Shown here piece by piece: positions 47,440 to 56,937 of a stretch of 64,000 nucleotides of DNA. Positions within the stretch are counted from its first letter, which is position 1; the number at the start of each line of letters is the position of its first letter. Origin of the DNA: Vibrio sp. D404a (GTDB lineage: Bacteria; Pseudomonadota; Gammaproteobacteria; Enterobacterales; Vibrionaceae); the NCBI RefSeq assembly GCF_030248535.1, contig NZ_JAHGAJ010000017.1:1-64000 (forward strand), written 5' to 3'. The position numbers and the translations under genes are program-made. The notes under the pieces were generated by a model, which had not been told where the DNA came from, ran no database searches, and saw nothing but the letters and a program-made list of their open reading frames with translations.

Positions 47440-47445
47440 AATTAA

Positions 47446-48519
47446 CTACAACAAGGTAAATGGATAAAACTGATACGGTAACCAGGCAAAACTATGCCCT
47501 GCAAAGAAAAGCCACACGAACAAAACTAAGCAATAATAACTACAAATAAGCAATACCCATTGTTTATTCGCCTTATTAGGATTTCCTAAAACTTCAGGCA
47601 AATGGGCGAAAACAACCAATTGTAATGGTAATAAGTATAGCGCGACACGATCTACCGCGGTACTGGCAGATGTTAGAAAAAGAATGGCAAACGAAATTAA
47701 TGAAGCATATGAAAACCAACCCCATATCTGTTTTTCTTTAACAAGCATGTTAAATAAATTACGGTAATATAAAAAAATCACACTCGGCACGACACACATA
47801 AAAACTCTAATTAATGCACCTTGGGACTGATATTCTGCTTCTACGTAGTTGGCATAAAGCGCATCAACGCTATCTTGTAACAAGATAATATAAGCTCCTA
47901 CTGCAGCAATGGTGATCCATAAAACACTTAACATTCGGCTCTTTGAAGATATCAGTGCAGCTACAGGAATCAGCAACACTGCCGATTTATGAAATAACGC
48001 TGCAACAATAATCCAGATAGAAAACCGAAAAGTAGATTTGTGTATTAATGCGTTAAGAGCGATCATTCCAAAGCCCAATGCTGTTGCTTGGCGTGAATAG
48101 CCCATTGCCAACACAATAGTCATGTAAGGAATAGCCGTGACTATCGCAAGCATTGGTCTTGGCAAATTCTTACAAAATACCATTAAACCAAGGCTAAAAA
48201 AGAAACCACAGAGTAAATTAACAGTATATATCCCGCCACCTACAGCACTGGCGATATAGTTAAGCAACTGATAACCCGGGTCTCCTAGTGAGAGTACCTC
48301 TTGTAGTGATAACCCATGGATTCTTTCCAAATAATCAAGATAAGCATACCAATCCCCTCCAACTTCCACTCGAAAGCCTACTAAAAAAGTAATGACAGCA
48401 GGTACAATTACCCAGACAACCGGTAAACGTTTGCCCGAATAATTATAACCTTCCGTGCGTCTTGGCTCAGCAACAGCAAAGGCAGCCACTAAAAAAAATA
48501 ATGTCCAATACGCTAGCAT
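47446..48519 (-). CDS. EpsG-family polysaccharide polymerase (Wzy-like)
   Basis: A 357-residue membrane protein with about ten helices. The GFRVEVGGDWYAYLDY segment after the second helix and MGYSRQATALGF in the middle are characteristic of EpsG-type polymerases that link repeat units in the periplasm. It is the only polymerase-like gene seen in the 41-kb locus, although there are two flippases. It is adjacent to the AsnB-like gene with no gap. Wzy proteins diverge strongly, so the role rests on these motifs and its place. Confidence 0.78.
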   Translation of the reverse strand: MLAYWTLFFLVAAFAVAEPRRTEGYNYSGKRLPVVWVIVPAVITFLVGFRVEVGGDWYAYLDYLERIHGLSLQEVLSLGDPGYQLLNYIASAVGGGIYTVNLLCGFFFSLGLMVFCKNLPRPMLAIVTAIPYMTIVLAMGYSRQATALGFGMIALNALIHKSTFRFSIWIIVAALFHKSAVLLIPVAALISSKSRMLSVLWITIAAVGAYIILLQDSVDALYANYVEAEYQSQGALIRVFMCVVPSVIFLYYRNLFNMLVKEKQIWGWFSYASLISFAILFLTSASTAVDRVALYLLPLQLVVFAHLPEVLGNPNKANKQWVLLICSYYCLVLFVWLFFAGHSFAWLPYQFYPFTLL

Positions 48520-50445
48520 TTATACACCTTCAGCTTCAAGCCATTGCTGAAACATTAGAACACACCATAACTGTGCTGTATGGTTATACTTCTTGGTTAA
48601 GTGTTCTTGCCAAAGTTTTGTAACCATTGGTTCATTTAAATAACCTTCGCGTTGCAATCTTACCGGATCAATTAATCCCTCTACCCACTCTCTTAATGAT
48701 GTTCTTAGCCATGTATCTAGAGGAAGTGCAAAGCCCATTTTTGGCCTCTCAATTAACTCTTTAGGCACATATCTATATAGTACCTCTCGTAGGGGCCACT
48801 TTGTCACACCTTGCCTAAGTTTGATATCAAACGGCAACGACCATGCAAATTCTACAACTGAGTGATCAAGCATCGGTACTCGAGTTTCTAATGATACTGC
48901 CATTGCCGCCCTATCAACTTTAGTGAGAATGTCATCACTCATATAAGTCATCATATCCAAAGCCATCATCATCTCTGGTGCACTCAAGCTTTCAAACAGG
49001 TCATTTTGGGTAATAACTGACTTTGGTTCCTTACCTAGTAATACTAATTCTTCAGGCGCCTTCCATTGAGAAACTAACCCCAAGTATAAATCTTTAGAGC
49101 CTTGAGCTTCCAGTACCGCGGCTGCTTTATGTAGCTTATCGCCCAACTGACGCATTTTTTTTGATTTCGGTAAAACACTGTTCAACCCATCGAGCCGCTG
49201 GGGAGAAAAACTACTTATTCCAGTGGACAATAACGTTCGAATTGCAAATGGCAACGAACTAACTCTAGGCCACATTGTATGGGCAAGCTGATGGCGGTTA
49301 TAACCTGCAAATAGTTCATCACCGCCATCACCTGATAGCGCAACAGTTACATATTGCTTAGCTAACTTAGAAACTAAAAAGGTCGGTATTTGTGAAGAGT
49401 CTGCAAAGGGCTCATCATAAACATTGTGAAGCTCAGGAATACAATCGAGAGCGTCTCGTGGGCTTACATACATTTCCGTATGCTCTGTTCCTAAATGTTT
49501 AGCAACAACCTTGGCATGTTCAGCCTCGTTATAAGCTTTATTATCAAAACCCATAGTAAATGTTTTTACAGGCTTATTGGTATTTGCCTGCATCAAAGCC
49601 ACAATGCTTGTAGAATCGACACCACCAGATAAAAACGCCCCTAATGGAACATCTGAAATCACTTGTCGATTAACTGCCATCGTCAACACTTCATCCAACT
49701 TATCGACAGCTTGTTGTGCAGTTCCAGAAAAATGATTTTCTAAACCTTTGTTTACCACATCTTCAGCAGACCAGTACTGTGACTCAACAATTGAGAGCTT
49801 AGAATCAATCGTTAAAAACCTACCGGGCATTAACTTAAAGGTATGTTTGTAGATACAGTACGGCGCTGGAACGCAATTATGACGCATATATAAGCACAAT
49901 ACATCGCGGTTTATTTCGGGTTGAAAAGCAGGATGTTGCTTAAGTGCCTTAAGCTCTGAAGCAAAAATCAAGCTGCCATTTTGATTGGTGTAAAATAGTG
50001 GCTTTTCACCTAGCCTATCTCTTGCTAAAAGCAACTTTTCTTGTTCTACATCCCATAGCGCAATAGCGAACATGCCAGTCAGGTGCTTTAACGTTTTTTC
50101 AAACCCCCAAGCATCTATACAAACTAAAATCGTTTCAGTATCAGAGTGTCCACACCAAACTTCATCAGGAAACTGCTCTCGCAATTCTAAATGGTTATAT
50201 ACCTCACCATTAAACACCATTATATAGCGGCCACTGTTCGAAATCATTGGCTGGTGACCTGCCGGTGACAAATCTTGAATAGCTAGACGCCTATGACCAA
50301 AAGCTAACCCATCTTTCTCCGAACACCAAAAACCATCACTATCTGGTCCACGATGAATCAGCTGTGCGTTCATGCTTTTGATCGTACGATCAAGAAAGTC
50401 CCTACTTTGAGAGTTGAAAGAGATGAATCCGGTAAAACCACACAT
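48520..50445 (-). CDS. asnB: AsnB-like glutamine-dependent amidotransferase
   Basis: 641 residues: an N-terminal class II glutaminase domain starting with the catalytic Cys2 (MCGFTGFI, with RHRGPDSDG), then an asparagine synthetase domain with the PP-loop FLSGGVDSTSIVAL around residue 270. In polysaccharide loci such proteins, for example WbpS-type, amidate sugar uronic acids or amino-acid substituents rather than make free asparagine. No uronic-acid dehydrogenase was seen in the window. The gene lies between a GT4 and the polymerase within block D. Confidence 0.88.
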   Translation of the reverse strand: MCGFTGFISFNSQSRDFLDRTIKSMNAQLIHRGPDSDGFWCSEKDGLAFGHRRLAIQDLSPAGHQPMISNSGRYIMVFNGEVYNHLELREQFPDEVWCGHSDTETILVCIDAWGFEKTLKHLTGMFAIALWDVEQEKLLLARDRLGEKPLFYTNQNGSLIFASELKALKQHPAFQPEINRDVLCLYMRHNCVPAPYCIYKHTFKLMPGRFLTIDSKLSIVESQYWSAEDVVNKGLENHFSGTAQQAVDKLDEVLTMAVNRQVISDVPLGAFLSGGVDSTSIVALMQANTNKPVKTFTMGFDNKAYNEAEHAKVVAKHLGTEHTEMYVSPRDALDCIPELHNVYDEPFADSSQIPTFLVSKLAKQYVTVALSGDGGDELFAGYNRHQLAHTMWPRVSSLPFAIRTLLSTGISSFSPQRLDGLNSVLPKSKKMRQLGDKLHKAAAVLEAQGSKDLYLGLVSQWKAPEELVLLGKEPKSVITQNDLFESLSAPEMMMALDMMTYMSDDILTKVDRAAMAVSLETRVPMLDHSVVEFAWSLPFDIKLRQGVTKWPLREVLYRYVPKELIERPKMGFALPLDTWLRTSLREWVEGLIDPVRLQREGYLNEPMVTKLWQEHLTKKYNHTAQLWCVLMFQQWLEAEGV

Positions 50446-50447
50446 AA

Positions 50448-51530
50448 TTATTTATTGTTACCTGAAATAGAATCAAAAAGAGTAATAAGCGTGCTTGATT
50501 GCGCTTGTACAGAGTATCGGTTTTCAACAGCCTTGCGGCCGGCCTTTCCCATAGTCATGCGGAGTTCATGATCTGTTAATAGACGATCCAAAGATGCAAT
50601 AAATTCATTATGATTACTCGCCAATAAACCGCATTCACTGCCCTCGACAATAGCGGAGTTGACACCTACAGGAGAAGCAACAACAGGCACACTGCAAGCC
50701 ATATATTGAATTAATTTATAGCCACATTTACCCTTCTCCCAAGGACCATCATCTAGTGGCATGATACCAACATCAAAACTACGTATATAATCGACTTCTT
50801 TTTCTTCTTCCCATGAAAGAATTTCAACTTTAATATCAGAAAGCTGGCCTACAATGTCTTTGCTTGCACCTACAACTCTGAGCGTAAAATTATGTTTCCT
50901 AGATAACTCGACAAACACATCAGCACATTGAACAACATATTTTTGAGTGGAAGGGGAACCTATCCAACCAATCACTAGGCTATCACTTTCGTTCAAATGC
51001 ATTTCAGGATAGCGGTTTAGATCGATTACTGTAGGTACTTCTACAATCCTTTTTGCTCCCGCCGTAATTGCACGACTAGCAAGATAGTCATTACCTACCA
51101 CTACCACTGCGGCATTTTCCATGACTTTATCTATCTTATTACGAAGTAAGCGCCGGACAGCTTTATTCGAAGATAAGTCGTAATTGTGAAATATAGCATC
51201 ATCGTAGTCGACAACATACTTTACACCTAATAATTTTATAACTCGTTCAAACCAAGCAGGAAAGTATGGTATAAACTCATATTCTACCCAAATTACATCA
51301 TATGTTTTGATGCTAAACAGCGTAAAAATTCGAAGCAAAAAAAACTTAACAAGCATAAACTTGGGAACTTTTTCTTTATTATATAATCGAGTCAGGTAAT
51401 CATCACTAAACAACGCTTGCTGTCGAATCGTAAAGCCTGCTTGCTCAAGAGCATTAAAATACTGCATGGTTCGAAGCCGTGTACTCGCCCCCTTGCGAGT
51501 GTATTTAGATAACAATAAGATCGTTTTCAT
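50448..51530 (-). CDS. Family 4-like glycosyltransferase
   Basis: 360 residues of GT-B fold. The start TILLLSKYTRKGASTRLRTM fits a GT4 N-terminal domain. The donor half has VIGWIGSPSTQKYVVQC and later FDVGIMPLDDGPWEKGKC, followed by GYKLIQYMACSVPVVAS, the usual phosphate and sugar contacts. It lies two bases from the AsnB-like gene and overlaps the next GT4 by four. Donor and acceptor are unknown. Confidence 0.85.
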   Translation of the reverse strand: MKTILLLSKYTRKGASTRLRTMQYFNALEQAGFTIRQQALFSDDYLTRLYNKEKVPKFMLVKFFLLRIFTLFSIKTYDVIWVEYEFIPYFPAWFERVIKLLGVKYVVDYDDAIFHNYDLSSNKAVRRLLRNKIDKVMENAAVVVVGNDYLASRAITAGAKRIVEVPTVIDLNRYPEMHLNESDSLVIGWIGSPSTQKYVVQCADVFVELSRKHNFTLRVVGASKDIVGQLSDIKVEILSWEEEKEVDYIRSFDVGIMPLDDGPWEKGKCGYKLIQYMACSVPVVASPVGVNSAIVEGSECGLLASNHNEFIASLDRLLTDHELRMTMGKAGRKAVENRYSVQAQSSTLITLFDSISGNNK

Positions 51531-52717
51531 TTAATGCATTTCTCATACACGCGATGGTATTTTTCTGCTCCGACATCGGCAGAAAACAGTTCGACTGCTG
51601 CTTTTCTGCAACGTTCAGGATAGTCAGGTTCTAGTAAGAAATCATACATCAACTTCAAGCCTCGCGTGATCTCTTCATCGCTACCATCTTCAATAACAAC
51701 ACCAACATTATATTTTTCAATTAAATCTGCCATATCTCCTACTCCTCGGTTTCCAAGAATAGGTTTCCCGCATGCTAAAAATTCGGCCATACGCGTTGGA
51801 GCTGAACCTATTTTACTTATACCAGCTGTGAAATACAAAATACCAAATTTTAATTCATCAATTGAACTTTGTACCTCATTTGCTGAACACTGCTCAACAG
51901 AAAAACATGATAGATTATAACTATTAGCAAAATGATTTAACTTGTGCTGTTCATCGCGTGTTACGACTTTAAATTCAGATTGGGTAAATATATTTTCCGA
52001 AATTTTTAATGTTTTAAACAACCAATCCAAATGATACCATCCACTAATAACAGTACCCATCGTTCCAAGTTTAGAGTTCGAATGATGCCCGCCAGTGTTA
52101 AACGACGAATCAAAACGAACAAGATCGACACAAGTCGGTATTACAGTAAATTTATCTTTTGATAAATGTGGAATAGTATTTACAAGGTAGGGGACAGCTA
52201 CATTAGTTAAACTGATGTTTGAAGCAGAGTTGATTAACAGCTTACGTTCTAAGTATTTTAATGTTTTATAAACCACTGATTTTCTTTTCAGTCTACCTGC
52301 ATCAATCATCTCTTCTGGCCATAACGCTCTCATATCAAAAATAAATGGTGTTCGCGTTATTTTTCCAACTAACCAAGCCGCAATGGCTGGGATGTAACTA
52401 CGGCAATGAACTAGTTTTACTTTGTTACTTGAAGTAAAGCGAAATGTATCCCAAAATAGAATAGTTAAGTCCCAGATAGTAGCTAACAAGCGAGGTCTAT
52501 GGTGGTATATTCTAGGTTTCCAAATAATTCCAAGTTCAATACACTCACGCTTTAACTCTTGAACATCTGATTTTTTTTCAAAGTCGCTTCTTTTTTCAAA
52601 GCTCACAAGAGTAATAGAGTAATTTTCACTTAACCTAGATAAATAAGCAAGAATTTGAGAACGCCCAAGTGGTTCGAGTAATCCAGTGTAGGACAAATAT
52701 AGTGTTGATGGCTTCAT
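51527..52717 (-). CDS. Family 4-like glycosyltransferase
   Basis: 396 residues, GT-B fold: LYLSYTGLLEPLGRSQIL at the N-terminus and FIFDMRALWPEEMIDAG as an acceptor-half motif. The C-terminal half contains GISKIGSAPTRMAEFLACGK and the closing SADVGAEKYHRVYE. The opening resembles WbuB-like HexNAc transferases, but not closely enough for a symbol. It overlaps the next gene by four bases. Confidence 0.85.
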   Translation of the reverse strand: MKPSTLYLSYTGLLEPLGRSQILAYLSRLSENYSITLVSFEKRSDFEKKSDVQELKRECIELGIIWKPRIYHHRPRLLATIWDLTILFWDTFRFTSSNKVKLVHCRSYIPAIAAWLVGKITRTPFIFDMRALWPEEMIDAGRLKRKSVVYKTLKYLERKLLINSASNISLTNVAVPYLVNTIPHLSKDKFTVIPTCVDLVRFDSSFNTGGHHSNSKLGTMGTVISGWYHLDWLFKTLKISENIFTQSEFKVVTRDEQHKLNHFANSYNLSCFSVEQCSANEVQSSIDELKFGILYFTAGISKIGSAPTRMAEFLACGKPILGNRGVGDMADLIEKYNVGVVIEDGSDEEITRGLKLMYDFLLEPDYPERCRKAAVELFSADVGAEKYHRVYEKCIK

Positions 52718-52719
52718 TA

Positions 52720-53799
52720 TTAATTAAACCCTAATACATCAAGGTATCGTTTTACTACAACATCGGGAGCAAAATATTTTGCCCTTTCAATAAGCTTGTT
52801 TTGTTCATGCTCTGATGCCAATGAACAAATAATAGCATCGGCTAATTTTTTCTCATCACCTACCGGCACTAACTTACCGAATTTTCCATCAGATAAAATT
52901 TCGGATGGTCCATAATTGCAATCTGTTGCTACTACAGGGGTCCCACAACCAAGCGCCTCGACAATTACATTTCCAAATCCTTCACGCTTTGATGAGAGTA
53001 CAAACAAATCTGCATTAGCGAAGTACTCTCTCGGTGTATTAACAAACCCCTTAAAATGAACTGCTTTCTCTAGATTATAGTCGTTGACCATTGATTGCAA
53101 TTGGGCACGAAGAGGCCCCTCACCTAAAATAATTAATGTTACATCTAGCTCTTCATTCACAATAGAAATTGCTCGTAACAACGTAGGGTAATCTTTAGCG
53201 TCAATCAACCTTCCAGCAGCAATAATAGTGGTAGATGGGTATTTTATAGCTGGCGTGCTTGAGTCCTCGATATTAAATAACGGAATGGGATTATATAACG
53301 TTGTTGGCAATTTATTCAGATGCGAGACACGCTTCATATCAGAACAAACCCCAGAAGAGACGCCAGCTACTTCATCAGCTATCCTGTATGCTAAGAATGT
53401 GCTAACTTTCAACCAAAACCTAGTTTTAAAGCTTGCATTTTTAAATTGACTTACTAACGAGCTATGTTCAATTAAAAGCAACTTAAACTTATTCCGATTG
53501 ATTAATTTCGAGAATGCAGTAAACGCAGTTAAGCCCCACATCGAAGCAATAATGGCATCTGGCTTACTTCTATTAATATAAGAAGAAAGTTTAAAAATAA
53601 ATTTAATATCTGAAGTTACATTTAGGTTAATAACGTCAAAATCTTTTAAAGCATCTAATAACAAAACCCCTTTTGACATTTTCAACACGATTTCTACGTT
53701 AAAGCCAATTCGTTTAAACTCATACGCCAAGTCTAAATTAATTCGTTCAGCTCCTCCAGCGGATAAATCTGGCAATAATAATAAAATTTTTTTCTGCAC
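52720..53799 (-). CDS. Family 4 glycosyltransferase
   Basis: 359 residues with a classical GT4 pattern: LLLPDLSAGGAERINLDLA at the start, TTIIAAGRLIDAKDYPTLL at the donor domain, then LSSKREGFGNVIVEALGCG with the Glu-X7-Glu catalytic region and TPVVATDCNYGPSEIL. It resembles the PglH/PglJ or WbdN type of HexNAc transferases. It is in an AT-rich stretch. About 80 bases separate it from the acyltransferase gene before it. Confidence 0.9.
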   Translation of the reverse strand: MQKKILLLLPDLSAGGAERINLDLAYEFKRIGFNVEIVLKMSKGVLLLDALKDFDVINLNVTSDIKFIFKLSSYINRSKPDAIIASMWGLTAFTAFSKLINRNKFKLLLIEHSSLVSQFKNASFKTRFWLKVSTFLAYRIADEVAGVSSGVCSDMKRVSHLNKLPTTLYNPIPLFNIEDSSTPAIKYPSTTIIAAGRLIDAKDYPTLLRAISIVNEELDVTLIILGEGPLRAQLQSMVNDYNLEKAVHFKGFVNTPREYFANADLFVLSSKREGFGNVIVEALGCGTPVVATDCNYGPSEILSDGKFGKLVPVGDEKKLADAIICSLASEHEQNKLIERAKYFAPDVVVKRYLDVLGFN

Positions 53800-53879
53800 A
53801 CTAGTTCTCTTAAATTAGAAAGAAACCACAAGTCATGACAAAACTATAACTAAATAAAGGCAATATACTACCAAGCGAT

Positions 53880-54443
53880 TTATTTAATATGTTTAATTAC
53901 TTTCGCAGGAACTCCTACTGCCAATGTGTATTCTGGAATATCAGAGCGAATCAATGAATGAGCGCCTACTACTGCAGCATTACCAATGTTACAGTTTCTG
54001 AGTATACTTGATTTAGCACCAATCCAAACATCTTTACCGATAACTATCATACCTGTTTTAAACCCAGATTTTCGAATAGGTCTACAGTCAAGTGAATGAT
54101 CCTGGTCTCGAATTACTACATATTCAGCAATCAGCGATTCAGCACCTATACAGATACCTTCTTTAGAAGTAATTATACAACCATCACCAATATGTACATC
54201 ACTTCCTATTATTACATGTCCGCCCTGAACAACTATTTTGACGTTATCACAAATTGAGACATTGTCATCTATAGTTAAGCTACCACCGTCAGTACATGAT
54301 ATATAACATTTAGAACCAAAAGTAACATTATTTCCTATAGAGACAGAATTCATAAAGTATTTGCATTTTATATATGACACCTTTGATACTAACTTCTTAT
54401 AGACAAGCCTAATAAAAGAGAACAATTTTGCCATTATCCACAT
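53880..54443 (-). CDS. Hexapeptide-repeat acyltransferase
   Basis: 187 residues of the left-handed beta-helix family, with repeats of the type IGNNVTFGSKCYI, IDDNVSICDNVKI, IGSDVHIGDGCII, and the closing VGAHSLIRSDIPEYTLAVGV and PAKVI that mark maltose/galactoside-type acetyltransferases. It probably O-acetylates a sugar of the repeat unit using acetyl-CoA. The start could be 54443 or the ATG three codons on at 54434; no ribosome binding site decides it. Confidence 0.85.
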   Translation of the reverse strand: MWIMAKLFSFIRLVYKKLVSKVSYIKCKYFMNSVSIGNNVTFGSKCYISCTDGGSLTIDDNVSICDNVKIVVQGGHVIIGSDVHIGDGCIITSKEGICIGAESLIAEYVVIRDQDHSLDCRPIRKSGFKTGMIVIGKDVWIGAKSSILRNCNIGNAAVVGAHSLIRSDIPEYTLAVGVPAKVIKHIK

Positions 54444-54445
54444 AT

Positions 54446-55480
54446 TCAGTCACCCACACTATAACTATATTTTTTCTTGGAAATTTTCTTGACTATCTTT
54501 ATCTTAAGCAACTTAAAAGACACCATAAAAAATTGTTTAGTGAATATGGTTTTATAAAATTCTTTAAAGAATGGGTAGAAATGATCTTTTTTTATGAGAA
54601 GGCCAAATAATAGATAGCTTTCATACATTCTAAACTCTTTTTCATATTTACCACCTAGTGCAACTTGATTAAAGTTATTATTGGAATCGAGAACTTTTCG
54701 ATGAAAATTTAGTGATGTTTCAACATCTTTTGTATTTTCATTTGTAAAAGAGTTTAGAGCTAAGCGTCGATAGACCGACATGGGCACTGGCAGGTAAATG
54801 ACCCCATTAGGGATAGATGACAATATTTGATTATAGTAATCTCCCACAACCAAAGCTTGAAATAGCTCATTCAACTGTCCAAACACATCTTTCCTAACAA
54901 AAACCGATGCTGTTGGACTAAATCCTCCTCCAATTTTTATGACTTCTTCGGTAGAGAAAGTTCTCTTTTTGTTTGCATATACTGCTGATTTAACTATGCT
55001 TCCATTAGGATAAAGTTCGTAAGCAGGATGAAAACACATCTTTACTTGAGGATTACTCTCCAACTCGTCATACTGTACTTGCAACTTATTTTTATTCACC
55101 CAAAAATCATCACCTTCACACAACGCCAAATATTTTGACCTTGCAAATCTTGATGCATATCGAAGAGGTTTAAACCCCCCTTTGGAGTACTGATTCTCTT
55201 TTTGAAAAATTGGTTTAATAATATCCGGGTATCTTTTTTGATAGCTTTTAACAATATTAGCGGTATTATCCGTTGATGCGTCATCATGGATTACTATTTC
55301 AAATCTAAAGTTTGTTTTTTGCATCAAGAACCCAACTATAGCATCCTGTATATAATTTTCTTGATTATAAGTAGCGCAAATAATACTAACGCAGACCTCG
55401 TCCTTGTTATCCCAAAATGACATTATATCTTCTTGACTTTCTAACTTCTGACTCGTTATATCTAACATTTCAACGTTCAA
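54446..55480 (-). CDS. Family 2 glycosyltransferase
   Basis: 344 residues: an N-terminal extension of about 28 residues, then VSIICATYNQENYIQDAIVG, FEIVIHDDASTDNTA and ALCEGDDFWVNKNK, the donor and metal-binding stretches of a GT-A fold. The C-terminus has a basic helix. It overlaps the start region of the flippase gene by a few bases. The acceptor is unknown. Confidence 0.85.
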   Translation of the reverse strand: MNVEMLDITSQKLESQEDIMSFWDNKDEVCVSIICATYNQENYIQDAIVGFLMQKTNFRFEIVIHDDASTDNTANIVKSYQKRYPDIIKPIFQKENQYSKGGFKPLRYASRFARSKYLALCEGDDFWVNKNKLQVQYDELESNPQVKMCFHPAYELYPNGSIVKSAVYANKKRTFSTEEVIKIGGGFSPTASVFVRKDVFGQLNELFQALVVGDYYNQILSSIPNGVIYLPVPMSVYRRLALNSFTNENTKDVETSLNFHRKVLDSNNNFNQVALGGKYEKEFRMYESYLLFGLLIKKDHFYPFFKEFYKTIFTKQFFMVSFKLLKIKIVKKISKKKYSYSVGD

Positions 55481-56924
55481 CTTTCTCTTTTATGATTGGA
55501 TACAGAACTCGTTTAAATTCTAGGCTAGGTTTAGATCTAAGCATAAAACTCAAGCCAAAATATAGAATATTAAAAATTGCCAACTTTATTGGTAGCGTTA
55601 AAGTTCCTTCAACAGCTAAGTGAAAACTTAATTGGAGAGTCACTAACACTGAAATAAACCCAATACTCATTTGCGTAATTATGGGGCTGAAAAACAAAAA
55701 CGAATTAGTATTTAGTTCCTTCCCTGCAAAAATAACATTCATACCAATATTTAGACAACCAACTAATACCAACCCATACAAGTAAGCTTCTATTCCATTC
55801 AAATATGCGTTAATAAAGTTTAATACGTGCACAGACTTTTTCAGTACTTCTAATTTCAAAAAATCACCAGAATTACCTCTACTACTTAACACGTTTACCA
55901 GCAAAGCACTAAGTGGGTATACAAAACTACTAATAAGAAGTAATTCCAGATATTTTACTGAAGGAAGCCACTTTTCAGAGAACAATAGTACGATCAATTC
56001 CTCGGATATAACATATACACTGCCGATCAGTAAAAATACCACAAAGCACAATATATTGAGTGTTTTTATTATTATGCTCCTAAACTTATGGAGGTCGTTT
56101 TGAACCTTACTAAGGATAGGAAACATCACAGACATTAAGCTACCAGAAGAATATTGAATAACAAGAGAATTTAGCTGCTTTGCTCTTTGAAAATACCCAA
56201 GAGTGCTTATAGAAAATAGTTTCCCAATAATAACATAATCTAGCCTCGTGAATACAGAATCAAGTAAACTAGCCAAGAACATTCTAAAACCAAAAGTCCA
56301 CAGCTGCTTTAGAGCTTTCAATGAGAATTGGAAACTAGGACGCCATTTACAAGTTGTCCAAAGGCATAAATTGAAAAACACGCCTTGAGAAAGAACCTGA
56401 GCAACTAAACTCCACACTCCAAAGTCATTAAACGCCAATGTGACACCTAAAAAACCACTCAGTAATGACGATTTAAAGCTAGCTTTAGTCAATAAAGGGT
56501 AATTTAATTGTTTTCTTAGCCGAATAGCTTGCACACTACTGCATGCATTTATGATAAAAATAACACTTATAGCTTGTGTTAATTCTACCAATTCAACATT
56601 ATTATAAAAACTAGAAATAAGATCAGCCGAAAAAAATGTTGTACAGGTCAGAAGTAGAGCTATGCATATATTAAAATAAAAAACAGATGAATAATGAACA
56701 TCTAATAATTTCCTGCGCTGAATCAAAGCTCCCCCTAAACCTACATCGGCGAAGACTTGTGCTATCCCGACAACGACCATTATCATTGCGATCAACCCAA
56801 AGTCACTTGGTTCCAACAATCGAGCGAGAAAAATAGTGACGATAAAGCCTGTTCCTTGTGTGGCTAGTTTACCAATAAAGTCCCAAACAAACGCTTTTAT
56901 CCCTTTATTTTTTAAATCTTTCAT
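55470..56924 (-). CDS. Second Wzx/lipopolysaccharide flippase (block D)
   Basis: 484 residues and about 14 helices, of the MOP superfamily. FLARLLEPSDFGLIAMIMVV and QVFADVGLGGALIQRRKL are typical of the WzxC-like branch of flippases. The ATG at 56924 is preferred; a longer reading from 56963 would overlap the sulfotransferase by more than 20 bases. It should flip the block D repeat unit. The protein is not similar in its visible motifs to the flippase at 29721, suggesting a different substrate. Confidence 0.85.
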   Translation of the reverse strand: MKDLKNKGIKAFVWDFIGKLATQGTGFIVTIFLARLLEPSDFGLIAMIMVVVGIAQVFADVGLGGALIQRRKLLDVHYSSVFYFNICIALLLTCTTFFSADLISSFYNNVELVELTQAISVIFIINACSSVQAIRLRKQLNYPLLTKASFKSSLLSGFLGVTLAFNDFGVWSLVAQVLSQGVFFNLCLWTTCKWRPSFQFSLKALKQLWTFGFRMFLASLLDSVFTRLDYVIIGKLFSISTLGYFQRAKQLNSLVIQYSSGSLMSVMFPILSKVQNDLHKFRSIIIKTLNILCFVVFLLIGSVYVISEELIVLLFSEKWLPSVKYLELLLISSFVYPLSALLVNVLSSRGNSGDFLKLEVLKKSVHVLNFINAYLNGIEAYLYGLVLVGCLNIGMNVIFAGKELNTNSFLFFSPIITQMSIGFISVLVTLQLSFHLAVEGTLTLPIKLAIFNILYFGLSFMLRSKPSLEFKRVLYPIIKEKVER

Positions 56925-56937
56925 AATCCATAAAGCA

